Notes: a model not told the origin generated them from the sequence alone. A stretch of 64,000 nucleotides of DNA from Caldalkalibacillus mannanilyticus JCM 10596 (GCF_000615945.1 NZ_BAMO01000003.1:62001-126000); one strand, 5' to 3'; positions 20,004 through 28,878 are shown, counted from the stretch's first letter. Made by a program: numbers and translations.

Positions 20004-22160
20004 TTAATGTACGGCTTTTTCATCTGAAAATTCTAGGGACATTTCAAGAATCTCAACGATGTCTTTGGTCGCTACCTTCTCTTCGACTTCGAGTGCCTTC
20101 GTCCCGTCTCCCATCATCGTTAAGCAATAAGGACAGCCGCTACTGATCATGGTTGGGTTGACAGCTAGTGCCTGTTCGGTACGAGCAATATTCACTCGCT
20201 TCCCTTCTGTTTCCTCCAGCCACATCATTCCACCACCGGCTCCACAGCACATTCCATCTTCACGGTTTCGATCCATTTCAGCCAGCTCTACACCGGGAAT
20301 CGTTTGTAGGATTTCACGTGGAAGCTCGTAGATATTATTGTAACGACCCAAGTAACAGGAATCGTGGAATGTAATTCTTTCTTTTACTTCTTTTGTTGGC
20401 TTGATTTTTCCTTCTTTCAGCAATTGAGCGATCAATTCTGTATGATGCAGAACTTCGGCTTCAAGACCAAATTCAGGATACTCATTCTTTAATGTATTGA
20501 AGGTATGTGGACATGTGCTCACGATTTTCTTCACGCCATACTTTTGGAAGATTTCAATATTCTCCTGACAGAGCTGCTGGAAGAGGAATTCATTCCCCAT
20601 ACGTCTTGCTGTATCTCCAGAATTCTTCTCTTCATTACCCAGAATGGCGAATTTCACACCTGCTTCATTCATGATTTTGGCGAAGGAATGAGCCACTTTT
20701 TTATTTCTGTTATCAAAGCTCCCCATCGAACCAACAAACCATAGTACATCAAACTCCTCCACTTCTTTCACCGTAGGAACATGAATATCCTCACGTTCTG
20801 TACGCCAGTTGATTCGCTCATTACGGTTAATTCCCCAAGGATTGCTTTGACGTTCAATATTATTGAAGGTACGCTGAGCCTCTGTCGCCATTTTCCCTTC
20901 TGTTAAGACAAGGTAACGTCTCATGTCAATAATCTTGTCTACGTGCTCATTCATGACTGGACATTGGTCCTCACAGTTTCTACAGGTCGTACAGGCCCAA
21001 ATTTCTTCTTCTGTAATGACATCACCAATTAAATTGATATTATATTCAAAATTAGATAGTAATTCCTTTTCTGTCGCTACTGCCACTTCGTCGCTTCCAG
21101 CTTGCTGAACCTTCGCAGCCGCTAAGGCTAACTGATTTCCTTGTGCTCCACTAAAAGCAAATACAGGCATCCAAGGAGTTCTTGACGTAATCGCAGCCCC
21201 TTTATCTGTCAGGTGATCACGGATTTTTGTTATTAAATCCATCGGTGAAAGCATTTTCCCCGTTCCAGCAGCTGGACACATGTTCGTACATCGTCCACAC
21301 TCTACACAGGCATAAAGATCAATCATTTGCTTTTGAGTGAAGTTCTCAACCTTTCCTACACCAAACTCCTCAGCCGATTCATCTTCAAAATCAATCGTAC
21401 TTAATTTACCTGGATGAACCTTGCGCTTGAAGAAAATATTAATAGGAGCCACAAAGATATGAAAATGCTTTGATTGAGGTACATATAATAAGAACGTTAG
21501 CAACACAAGATTATGCGCCCACCAAAAGATATAGAACAAAACGGTTGCCGCCTCCAAAGAAAGCCAGCCAAACGCGAGGGCAACCACAGAAGATACGGGA
21601 TGAAGCACATAAAAACCTGCTGCCAATTCTCCTTCTTGGACCAGCATAACCGCTTCAAATCCTAGGGACATTAAAACAGTGAGCATCAAGGATGATAAAA
21701 GGATAATCACGATACTTGATTTAAAATTTCTCTTTAAACGCGGAAGCTTTTCAATAAATCGACGATATCCTGCATACCCTACAGCAAGAAGAATCAACAG
21801 AACCGTTATTTCCTGCATAAAGACAAAATAGGGGTAAGCGCTTCCAAAAGGAAGCCAATAAGGATTCCCTGTTAAGCCCTTCCCAATCAAGTCTAGGGCT
21901 CCAAATTGCAAAATAATAAAACCATAAAACATAACGAAGTGCATGATCCCGCTTTTCTTGTCTTTCATTAATTTCTTATGACCAAACATTTGGGCGAATA
22001 ATTCATTAAGGCGTTCGTTCAGCTCTCCTTTGAAGTCAACCTTTTTTCCCAGCTTGATAAACAAATATCTGCTATACACGATGTGAGTAAACAAGTAAAG
22101 TACGTAGCTTAGCACAGCAAAAAAAGCAAGTAAGTTAAGTACTGATAACCATGATGACAT
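20004..22160 (-). CDS. fadF: Membrane Fe-S oxidoreductase, ETF:menaquinone oxidoreductase type (FadF)
   Basis: This protein is thought to accept electrons from acyl-CoA dehydrogenases through ETF and reduce menaquinone. ATG at 22160 is chosen (MSSWLSVLNLLAFF) because GGGGAGGAG precedes it; the open frame extends to 22235 but has no RBS there. From the N-terminus: about six membrane helices of a NarI/HdrE-like heme b domain (~1-240), two 4Fe-4S motifs CVECGRCTNMCP and CTTCRNCEDQCP, and two CCG cysteine-rich domains (STCPHTFNTLKNEYP ... FHDSCYLGRYN; GMCCGAGGGMMW ... SGCPYCLTMM). The length is ~718 residues. In B. subtilis fadF (ywjF) also lies close to rpoE and is a FadR target. Confidence 0.9.
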   Translation of the reverse strand: MSSWLSVLNLLAFFAVLSYVLYLFTHIVYSRYLFIKLGKKVDFKGELNERLNELFAQMFGHKKLMKDKKSGIMHFVMFYGFIILQFGALDLIGKGLTGNPYWLPFGSAYPYFVFMQEITVLLILLAVGYAGYRRFIEKLPRLKRNFKSSIVIILLSSLMLTVLMSLGFEAVMLVQEGELAAGFYVLHPVSSVVALAFGWLSLEAATVLFYIFWWAHNLVLLTFLLYVPQSKHFHIFVAPINIFFKRKVHPGKLSTIDFEDESAEEFGVGKVENFTQKQMIDLYACVECGRCTNMCPAAGTGKMLSPMDLITKIRDHLTDKGAAITSRTPWMPVFAFSGAQGNQLALAAAKVQQAGSDEVAVATEKELLSNFEYNINLIGDVITEEEIWACTTCRNCEDQCPVMNEHVDKIIDMRRYLVLTEGKMATEAQRTFNNIERQSNPWGINRNERINWRTEREDIHVPTVKEVEEFDVLWFVGSMGSFDNRNKKVAHSFAKIMNEAGVKFAILGNEEKNSGDTARRMGNEFLFQQLCQENIEIFQKYGVKKIVSTCPHTFNTLKNEYPEFGLEAEVLHHTELIAQLLKEGKIKPTKEVKERITFHDSCYLGRYNNIYELPREILQTIPGVELAEMDRNREDGMCCGAGGGMMWLEETEGKRVNIARTEQALAVNPTMISSGCPYCLTMMGDGTKALEVEEKVATKDIVEILEMSLEFSDEKAVH

Positions 22161-22194
22161 GTCAACACACTCCTCCCCAACAGCCTTACCCTGA

Positions 22195-22209
22195 CTGAAC
22201 GCTCGTTCG
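22195..22209. promoter_or_regulatory. Candidate TetR-type operator in the fadF 5' region
   Basis: TGAACGCTCGTTCG is a near-perfect palindrome 35 bases upstream of the chosen fadF start and closely resembles the site upstream of thiolase. Confidence 0.55.
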
Positions 22210-22279
22210 ATATAGTGATATATATGTTCAGCCAAGCATAAACATGTGATATATTTTCTCTCCCTATGCTTGTAATTGT

Positions 22280-22308
22280 ATTATAACAAGAGTCCCTTTT
22301 TCTGTCAC
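22280..22308 (-). promoter_or_regulatory. fadF proximal sigma-A promoter
   Basis: The minus strand has GTGACA (22303-22308), a 17-base spacer and a perfect TATAAT (22280-22285), upstream of fadF and of the palindrome at 22195. Confidence 0.6.
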
Positions 22309-22373
22309 TGTATTTTATAGCCAGACTACTTGAAGAAGCCTTATACAAACTGGTGAGAGATGATTTTGAATTT

Positions 22374-22405
22374 ATTGTAGCACATATTGAATGAAGAGTC
22401 ATTCA
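22374..22405 (-). promoter_or_regulatory. fadF distal promoter overlapped by a FadR box
   Basis: TGAATGAAGAGTCATTCA (22388-22405) has perfect 7-base arms and differs from the B. subtilis FadR box TGAATGAWTANTCATTCA at one defined base. On the minus strand it covers the -35 (ATGACT, 22397-22402) of a promoter with a 17-base spacer and TACAAT (22374-22379). Confidence 0.6.
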
Positions 22406-22484
22406 TTTTTTGTGTTTTAAATATATAGTATTATTTTTTATTGAGTTATTAGTACTTTTCTTCTAAAATAAACCAAAGAAAATA

Positions 22485-22514
22485 CTGACAATAATGGGTC
22501 TTGAGTGATACAAT
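22485..22514 (+). promoter_or_regulatory. Sigma-A promoter of the KamA-like/ATP-grasp/MFS cassette
   Basis: CTGACA (22485-22490), an 18-base spacer and TACAAT (22509-22514) lie ~85 bases upstream of the first gene. The interval 22161-22600 holds only the divergent regulatory elements listed here; no RNA gene or ORF is supported in it. Confidence 0.55.
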
Positions 22515-22600
22515 ATAGAGGAAAGTTCTTCCTGAACTTGTACTATCATAGAAAGTGCCTCAGCCTAAAAATAACGATTATTTAGGAGGTTTGGCTTTGT

Positions 22601-23734
22601 ATGGAAAAAGTGAAAACTGTAGTACAAAAGAAAAAGGAACAGGAAATGATCAAGGAAGTAATTCAAAAGTATCGCTCTAAGCTAAGTCCAAGCCTGACAA
22701 GAATTACACGACATTCTGAGGCAGTTAAGAAACAATTTGTCCCCAGTGCTTTTGAAGCGTTAGATTTTGGAACAGAAACTCCCTTTGAAGAAGGGAAGAA
22801 TAATCATGGGATTTACGGCTTAGAAAGAATTTACGAAGATCGAGCCGTCATTACACCCTATTTTGATTGTTCTGCTTACTGTAGATACTGTTTCAAGAAA
22901 ACACGCACATTAGCAGGGGAAGCGAAGGAAATGAGTGATGCAGATATCGAAAAAGCTACTCAATTTATTGCTTCAGACCCACGAATTCGTACTGTACTCA
23001 TCACTGGTGGCGATCCGTTCATTAATCCCTATCTTCTTCAAAAAGTACTTGAACAGGTGGCTCCTATTCCTCATGTTAGAAACATTCGTATTGGAACAAG
23101 AAACATTTTATTTAAACCCGAAACGATTACGACAGAACTGGCTAAAATGATTGCTAGTTACCGCTCTATTAACCTTACACAACCCCATTTATCCAGAAAC
23201 GTGTCAATTGGACTCTCGATCAATCATGTTGACGAACTAACTCCTGATGTTGTTAATGCCTACCAAAAATTTATTCAAGAAGGGGTATCCGTACGAGGAC
23301 AAGTTGTTTTATTAAAGGGAATTAATGATCGTTTTCAGGATATTTATAACCTAGTTGAAACGTTTACCTGTACAGGGATTGTTCCTTACTACCTATTCCA
23401 TTGCATGCCAGTAGTAGGAGCAAAACATTTCCGCACCTCTGTGAAAAAAGGACTGGATATACTGCGTACCCTTTCTACATATTCAGGTACTACAGCTCTA
23501 CAGTACGTGTATGTTACTCCCATCGGCAAACATCGAATCTCTCCCGAGCACCATCTGGATTATGTAACCATTAACGATCACCGTTATATTCGGGCTGTTA
23601 CCCCTTATAAAGAATCTGACTTTTTAGCCTTTTCAGATAACATATCCCTCCCTCCACTGCATGAAGTAAATGAAGATGGCTACATCATTTCACATTATCT
23701 TGACGGGTATGATGAAGAGGAGGCTTTTGTATGA
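22601..23734 (+). CDS. Divergent KamA-family radical SAM enzyme (putative amino acid 2,3-aminomutase)
   Basis: Members of this family migrate an amino group from C2 to C3 of an amino acid, using a 4Fe-4S cluster, S-adenosylmethionine and PLP. The 377-residue protein has the CxxxCxxC motif at C90, C94 and C97 (DCSAYCRYCFKK), LITGGDPF, and a PLP lysine candidate K310 in VTPIGKHRI. It is shorter than lysine 2,3-aminomutase and lacks that enzyme's lysine-recognition residues: the Asp in YQCD is Met here (FHCMP), the Asp in VVDAPGGGGK is Thr, and the Arg in CTRRR aligns with Lys. Its substrate is therefore probably not lysine. A GGAGG site precedes the ATG. The stop overlaps the next gene by four bases (ATGA), so the two products are translationally coupled. 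A true lysine aminomutase lies at 37525. Confidence 0.82.
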   Translation: MEKVKTVVQKKKEQEMIKEVIQKYRSKLSPSLTRITRHSEAVKKQFVPSAFEALDFGTETPFEEGKNNHGIYGLERIYEDRAVITPYFDCSAYCRYCFKKTRTLAGEAKEMSDADIEKATQFIASDPRIRTVLITGGDPFINPYLLQKVLEQVAPIPHVRNIRIGTRNILFKPETITTELAKMIASYRSINLTQPHLSRNVSIGLSINHVDELTPDVVNAYQKFIQEGVSVRGQVVLLKGINDRFQDIYNLVETFTCTGIVPYYLFHCMPVVGAKHFRTSVKKGLDILRTLSTYSGTTALQYVYVTPIGKHRISPEHHLDYVTINDHRYIRAVTPYKESDFLAFSDNISLPPLHEVNEDGYIISHYLDGYDEEEAFV

Positions 23735-25101
23735 AAAAAGGCTTTGTATTTATAGAGGATACTGCATTTGTTACTCTAACTCAATTAGCAGAGCGAACAA
23801 AGCAGCTTGGCTACACCAATTACGTCATCTCTCGAATCCTAGAGGAGCATGAGCGCGAAAGAATCGATAAGTATAATGCTACAAATCCCTCTCCTCTATT
23901 TGAGCATGTCATCGAAACCGATCAATGGGACTTCTCATTTCTGCAAGAAACGGTGGCTACATTTGAAAGGGAAACACCGATTGCTGCTTTTCTCACTTTA
24001 GGCGGATTATTTAACCGTTCCGGTTTATTGGGTGCCTATACAGCGCAGCTTGCTCAAGATAGAGGATTACCCTCCCAGTCTCCTGAAGCTTTATATCGAA
24101 CAAATAATAAATATCTGGCTCGTGATGCATTGAAAGTAGCGGGCGTACCCACTGTGAATTTCGGACTAGCTTCAAACATTGAAGAGGCACGCTTACGAGC
24201 TGAACAAATTGGCTTTCCAGTTGTTCTTAAGCCCATAAATGGTTGCGCTTCGCAGTTAGTAATGACCTGTCAAAATGAAATAGAGCTTGTTGAGAAGTTT
24301 AATTATGCTATTAAACAGCTCCCTCTATTAGAATTTAAGCAAGAAATTTATACTGGATGTCACGAATATACTGATATGTCTGGAAAAATGATCTTTTTTG
24401 ATCCCCTCCAAACATTGCTTATCGAGGAATATATCTCTGGAAGAGAAGCAAGCATTGAACTCTTGGCTACTGAAGACGAGATGATTCCTCTGCTCATTCA
24501 TGATAAGGTGCTCGTAAGTCATGGAGAAACAACCGTTTATGAACATTTACTTACCGTCCCTCCTGTACGATTCACTCCCTCTGAAGTAGAAGCGATGAAG
24601 CAATATGCGGTTCAAGTGGCTAAAGCTACAGGGATCAAAAATTCACTCTGTCATATAGAAATTCGGTATGACGAAACAAGAGGTCCCCAATTATTAGAGA
24701 TTAATCCCAGAGTAGGTGGGATGTTGGTGACTCAAAGCTTAAAAACGATGATTGAATTTGACGCCCTAGAAGCTATGATTCATCTGGCACTTGGAACTTT
24801 TCCATCTGGGTACCAGCCACCTGCGAGTAAAGAAGAATTGCACGCCATGTTTACTTTGTATCCGCCCCATGCAGGTTTTTTCGAAAAAGTGGAGGGATTT
24901 GAAGAGTTGAAAGAATGGGAAGAGATATTACAAGCCATTCTCATTTTTCCAGAGAAAACATGGATACAAGGGGATCACGAGGAAATCTTCCTCTTAATGT
25001 GTTGGACACGAGCCAAAACCTATGATGACATTGTCACCATTTATGAAAAAGCAAAAGAAACAGTCAAGTTCCATATCAAAAAGCAGGAATATGTGAAATA
25101 A
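23731..25101 (+). CDS. ATP-grasp amino-acid ligase-like protein
   Basis: ATP-grasp enzymes of this type activate a carboxylate as acyl-phosphate and join it to an amine; relatives include BacD-type dipeptide ligases and carnosine synthase. The 456-residue protein has an N-terminal alpha/beta pre-domain (~1-110), an ATP-binding region with FPVVLKPINGCASQLVM (~168-184) and LLIEEYISGREASIELL (~230-246), and metal-binding residues in CHIEIRYDETRGPQLLEINPRVGGM (~309-333). The C-terminal ~100 residues are not recognised. It overlaps the KamA-like gene by four bases and precedes an exporter. A ligase coupling the aminomutase product to a second amino acid is the simplest reading; substrates are unknown. 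Confidence 0.8.
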   Translation: MKKGFVFIEDTAFVTLTQLAERTKQLGYTNYVISRILEEHERERIDKYNATNPSPLFEHVIETDQWDFSFLQETVATFERETPIAAFLTLGGLFNRSGLLGAYTAQLAQDRGLPSQSPEALYRTNNKYLARDALKVAGVPTVNFGLASNIEEARLRAEQIGFPVVLKPINGCASQLVMTCQNEIELVEKFNYAIKQLPLLEFKQEIYTGCHEYTDMSGKMIFFDPLQTLLIEEYISGREASIELLATEDEMIPLLIHDKVLVSHGETTVYEHLLTVPPVRFTPSEVEAMKQYAVQVAKATGIKNSLCHIEIRYDETRGPQLLEINPRVGGMLVTQSLKTMIEFDALEAMIHLALGTFPSGYQPPASKEELHAMFTLYPPHAGFFEKVEGFEELKEWEEILQAILIFPEKTWIQGDHEEIFLLMCWTRAKTYDDIVTIYEKAKETVKFHIKKQEYVK

Positions 25102-25111
25102 GAATAGTAGA

Positions 25112-25142
25112 CCCATTATCCACAGGTTCTGTGGATAATGGG
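25112..25142 (+). other. Perfect hairpin between ligase and exporter genes
   Basis: CCCATTATCCAC / GTGGATAATGGG forms a 12-base-pair stem with a 7-base loop, 10 bases after the ligase stop and 24 bases before the exporter start. No U-run follows. It may be an mRNA processing or stabilising element that sets different expression of the third gene, or a dyad operator. Confidence 0.7.
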
Positions 25143-25166
25143 CTGCATGTAAAGAGAGGGAATAGA

Positions 25167-26423
25167 ATGTCTTCAACTACCAAACCCTTACAACCTATGA
25201 CAAATTTTTATATGATGGTCGCAGGTAAAGGGATGTCTGATTTCGGTAATTTTCTGAACATGATTGCGTTTAACTTATATGTTTATATTTTAACTGGAAG
25301 TGCTTTATACTTAGGTTTTTTTATGGCCATACGTTTGTTTGGAGGATTTATCTGTGGCTTTCTTTCAGGGTTTTTAGCTGATAAATGGAACCGTAAATCT
25401 TTGATGATTTTTTCGGACTTTGTTCGAGGACTCGCATTATTGGCGCTAGTCTTAACTCCACAAGAATGGCATATCCCGTTACTAGCACTTACATCATTTA
25501 TATTAGGGGGGTTGGGACAAGTTTTTAATGTTGCCTTACAAGCAAGTATCCCCGCTATTGTAGGTCAAGAAAGAGTGATCAAAGCCAATGCAGTCATTAC
25601 AGCTCTACAATCGATTAGTATGGTAGGAGGAACATTAACAGCTGGCGTTCTCCTTGGTTTTGTTTCTTATGCCTTTGTCTTTTCGTTAAATGCCTTGCTG
25701 TTCATTCTGTCAGGATTCATCTTAATCCTACTATCCATTGAAACAAGGGAAAGAACCTCACTTGACTCTTCTACCGAGAAAAAAGAAGGCTTTCTCTCTC
25801 AAGTTACTCAGATATTCCAATATGTACGTCTACTACCCATTATGATGACTTTCTTGTTTATTCGACTCGTCGATACATTTGGTTCTGCTTCTCATAACGT
25901 AGGCATGCCCGTATTTGCTGCACAATTAGATCCGCAAAACCCTTCCATTTACCTAGGTTCTATTTGGGCATGTTGGGCAGTCGGTAATGTACTTGGAGCC
26001 AGTGGTTCGATGAAAAAGCTGAAAAACAACTCAGCCAAAACCAGTGAGTATGCTTTTGGTTATGCTACCTTCTTTATGTCTCTATTCTTTATTTTTGTTT
26101 TTTTCTGGGAACATTGGTATTTGATACTTCCTATAGCCGTTCTAGCCGGAATTGCTGATGGGGTATCAGCCATTTGCTTTAACTCCCGACTTCAGAGTGA
26201 GCCAGATCATATTCGAGGAAGAATCTTCGGTGTGGCTTCTTCCATTCAAACCTTTGGTTTTGGAATTGGTATGATTATCTGTTCACCATTATTAGAAATC
26301 ACAACTCCTTTTATTGTTGCAGGAATCATGCACGGCATTCCTCTCATCATGTGTATATGGTTCATAGTGTTTTTAGGTCGATATTATAAGAAAACTTCTC
26401 AAAAAATGGAGCAACACTTTTAA
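25167..26423 (+). CDS. MFS transporter, probable exporter
   Basis: The ~418-residue protein has twelve predicted membrane helices and the MFS A-type motif GFLADKWNRKSLMI between helices 2 and 3. MFS proteins with this layout (MTNFYMMVAGKGMSDFGNFLNMIAFNLY ...) include macrolide-efflux-type exporters. ATG at 25167 is used because GAGAGGG precedes it; the frame opens at a GTG at 25131 inside the hairpin arm, which is not credible as a start. It is the third gene of the cassette with the aminomutase-like and ATP-grasp genes, suggesting export of their product and perhaps self-protection. Confidence 0.85.
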   Translation: MSSTTKPLQPMTNFYMMVAGKGMSDFGNFLNMIAFNLYVYILTGSALYLGFFMAIRLFGGFICGFLSGFLADKWNRKSLMIFSDFVRGLALLALVLTPQEWHIPLLALTSFILGGLGQVFNVALQASIPAIVGQERVIKANAVITALQSISMVGGTLTAGVLLGFVSYAFVFSLNALLFILSGFILILLSIETRERTSLDSSTEKKEGFLSQVTQIFQYVRLLPIMMTFLFIRLVDTFGSASHNVGMPVFAAQLDPQNPSIYLGSIWACWAVGNVLGASGSMKKLKNNSAKTSEYAFGYATFFMSLFFIFVFFWEHWYLILPIAVLAGIADGVSAICFNSRLQSEPDHIRGRIFGVASSIQTFGFGIGMIICSPLLEITTPFIVAGIMHGIPLIMCIWFIVFLGRYYKKTSQKMEQHF

Positions 26424-26454
26424 TTTTATTGTCGATCAGGGATATATTACCAAG

Positions 26455-26476
26455 AGAGCATGGATGTCCATGCTCT
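26455..26476. terminator. Hairpin between convergent MFS and GH81 genes
   Basis: AGAGCATGGA / TCCATGCTCT forms a 10-base-pair stem with a two-base centre, between two convergent genes; TTTCATT follows on the plus strand. A weakly U-rich tail makes it a plausible shared terminator. Confidence 0.55.
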
Positions 26477-26496
26477 TTCATTGATCAATCACAAAT

Positions 26497-28767
26497 TTAG
26501 TTTCTAGATGCAAAGCTATGCGCAGGCACAAAGAGTGTAATTCCATCAGAGAATTGAACCGTTTTATTAGCAGAACTCATGTTGTAGGCTACATAGGTCT
26601 TTCTTCCATTTTTATTGAAAACGGCATAAAGAGGAGTGTTTGCTGTAATCGATCGATCTACCGTCCCGAGAGCGTTTAAGTTGTGTATCCAGTGGTAGGC
26701 ATTTGCCTTTGAGTTTCCTGCCTCTGGAATATACACATCCGCTCTAGCATTAAACTGTTGAATGGCATCGGCAGGATTATGAATCGCACGATACATCCAA
26801 ATAATATCTTCCCAAGCATCCCAATTGGTTCCGTTGTTTTCTCTGACTAAAGCTTCATAATTTTTTTGAGTATAGTTCGGGTAATGCGTTAGATACAAGG
26901 AGCCTCCTTGAAGTGGTAACCAGTTAATTCCATGAACTTCTTCGGGATTCCCTGTCCACCACACTCCATCACCTACGACCTTTCCACCCCAAATCATACT
27001 TGCCGTAGAGCGAGTAAAATCAGGATGAAAGTTGGTATCATGAACATCAAACCAATATTCATTAATTGCATTCATCTCTGTCGTATAGAGATAAATACCT
27101 AGATCTCTTAAAGCCTTGTTCCCCGTAGCTTCTCCCCATAGGATAACCCCTGTCCATGCATTCATTGCCTCAGAGGAGGATTCGTTATTGTTTCCATCTC
27201 CGAATTTGGCATGTCCAGATGCCCATGTATGCCCAGCGTAAATATCAAAGTTGCGTAAGAAAGGGAACATTGGATCATTTCGATCCGCACTTGCTATATC
27301 TCGAATTAAGAGATTCACCATTCCTCCCCAGTTCGCATTGTTGACCCAGTTTTGATCTACCCTAGCAATTTCAGATGCTGCTTTAATGAAATAACCATAG
27401 TGAAAATGGTGATCATTCATTTCTACAACACTACCAAAACTATCCGGATAGCCTAATAAGGTCCCCCAATGATTGTTATAGTAAAATACCTCAGAGGATT
27501 TAAGGTTTCCATGCACATCACTGGCTTTAAACCATCTTTCTAAGCCACTCTTTATCTCGTTACGGAATTTATTAGCTGCCTTGGTGTCACCTACTTGATC
27601 CGCAATAGGTGCTAAGGTGGCTAATTTCCCAAGATGTTTGCCATACCAATATGTGTCAGCCACCCCTGGGAATATTTCTTCTTCTGCCTCATCAATGTAT
27701 CTCGCTAATCTACTTCTGTCATAAGAGCCTAAGTCTGGTAGAGAAGGGAGGACCCCATGAAATATCATTTTTGTTTGAAAAGAACTTCCTTCTGCTACTT
27801 TCATCATTCCTCGAACGGATGTATAGGTATAGGGTAAGAAATTCGTAGAGGTATTTTTCCATTGGTGTGGGTATAAAGCGAAGAGGGTGCCAGTTTGAAT
27901 GCCTTCCTTGGCTTCTGTAGTATAGTTATACGTGGTGATGACTTCACTAGTGTTCTCATTGAATGACCATGATACTTTGGTATCAATAACATGGGCATAA
28001 GCGTACTCTCTAAATTTTTCTAGCGTAGCACTTGAGTTATCAGGTAATACTGCAATTGAAAAATAGTTTTTTCCATTCATATTATTAGTTAAAGTAGAGG
28101 TACCCATTCCAGACCAGGTCGATCCTGATGGAGCAAACAAACCATAATGTCTCCCATTGATCGTGACCCCTAACACAGCACTATGAGCATGCCCAGACCA
28201 GATCATGGGTGTTTGTGGAAAACTAATTTTAGGGCTTCCTCCTGCGTAGGTAGCATATATATACGGTGAACCATGACCATACGTTACCTTTAACGAACCG
28301 GAAACGCTTTCAAAAACATTTGTTACAAACCAGTCATTAAAACCATCTACATTTGTACTAGAAAATTGAGAAGTTCCAGTATGTCCAATAATAAAATCGT
28401 CATTTCCATTAGGATCTGTTAAACCTGGCATCCAAGCGCAAATACAAGCTGAGTTGGCTGTCATTGTTGGACCTGGATAGAATACACGCAAGCCATTGTG
28501 TTGATTTTGAACGGCTAAAGGATGGGGATATTGTCGTTCAGAATATTGCATCCAAGCAGTTGAACTCCACCAATCATTGGTCGGCATCGCTCCCCTCACA
28601 TTTGATGTTTTATAAATCATTTCTTGAACATCTGTCACACCAGGTGGTTTAACCGTTGAGTAACTTCCCAATCCTACATTCACCTCTCCTGAAAATCCTA
28701 AAGTTAATACAGGACCTTGTAAAAGAATCAAACTAACAATGAGAATTAAAGTGAGATACCTTTTCAA
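26497..28767 (-). CDS. Secreted glycoside hydrolase family 81 endo-beta-1,3-glucanase
   Basis: GH81 enzymes cleave beta-1,3-glucans such as laminarin and fungal wall glucan. The 756-residue product has a signal peptide (MKRYLTLILIVSLILLQGPVLTLG), then the GH81 signature PTNDWWSS...YPHPLAVQ (residues ~62-84), the DHHFHYGYFIKAASEIA segment with the conserved Asp (~451), and GHTWASGHAKFGDGNNNESSSEAMNAWTG with the conserved Glu residues (~527). No binding module or wall anchor is seen, so it is probably freely secreted. The start is TTG at 28767 behind GAAGGAGGT. Two CG-centred palindromes lie upstream, suggesting sugar-responsive LacI-type control. Function could be nutrient scavenging or antifungal. 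Confidence 0.9.
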   Translation of the reverse strand: MKRYLTLILIVSLILLQGPVLTLGFSGEVNVGLGSYSTVKPPGVTDVQEMIYKTSNVRGAMPTNDWWSSTAWMQYSERQYPHPLAVQNQHNGLRVFYPGPTMTANSACICAWMPGLTDPNGNDDFIIGHTGTSQFSSTNVDGFNDWFVTNVFESVSGSLKVTYGHGSPYIYATYAGGSPKISFPQTPMIWSGHAHSAVLGVTINGRHYGLFAPSGSTWSGMGTSTLTNNMNGKNYFSIAVLPDNSSATLEKFREYAYAHVIDTKVSWSFNENTSEVITTYNYTTEAKEGIQTGTLFALYPHQWKNTSTNFLPYTYTSVRGMMKVAEGSSFQTKMIFHGVLPSLPDLGSYDRSRLARYIDEAEEEIFPGVADTYWYGKHLGKLATLAPIADQVGDTKAANKFRNEIKSGLERWFKASDVHGNLKSSEVFYYNNHWGTLLGYPDSFGSVVEMNDHHFHYGYFIKAASEIARVDQNWVNNANWGGMVNLLIRDIASADRNDPMFPFLRNFDIYAGHTWASGHAKFGDGNNNESSSEAMNAWTGVILWGEATGNKALRDLGIYLYTTEMNAINEYWFDVHDTNFHPDFTRSTASMIWGGKVVGDGVWWTGNPEEVHGINWLPLQGGSLYLTHYPNYTQKNYEALVRENNGTNWDAWEDIIWMYRAIHNPADAIQQFNARADVYIPEAGNSKANAYHWIHNLNALGTVDRSITANTPLYAVFNKNGRKTYVAYNMSSANKTVQFSDGITLFVPAHSFASRN

Positions 28768-28878
28768 AATAGTAAACCTCCTTCAGATTTAGTTCATTAT
28801 CATCTCTGCTGTTAAAGAAACAACCTTCAAATACAATCTCTCAATAACAAATATCCCCACCTTTCCATTTTTACATAA

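Noticed and set aside
22160-22235. Extended N-terminus of fadF (MAEHIYHYIERAFSQG...)
   Set aside because: The extension lacks an RBS, covers the operator at 22195, and the ATG at 22160 has GGGGAGGAG upstream and begins with the expected membrane helix.
22109-22402. 97-residue minus-strand ORF upstream of fadF
   Set aside because: It spans the fadF promoters and operators and has no homology-like pattern or RBS.
22601-23734. KamA-like gene as EpmB (EF-P lysine aminomutase)
   Set aside because: No EpmA-type lysyl-tRNA-synthetase paralogue is adjacent, the protein is operonic with an ATP-grasp ligase and exporter, and the motif after the cysteines (CFKK) differs from CFRR of EpmB.
25131-25166. 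GTG at 25131 as the MFS start
   Set aside because: It lies in the 3' arm of a hairpin with no RBS, while ATG at 25167 has GAGAGGG at proper spacing.
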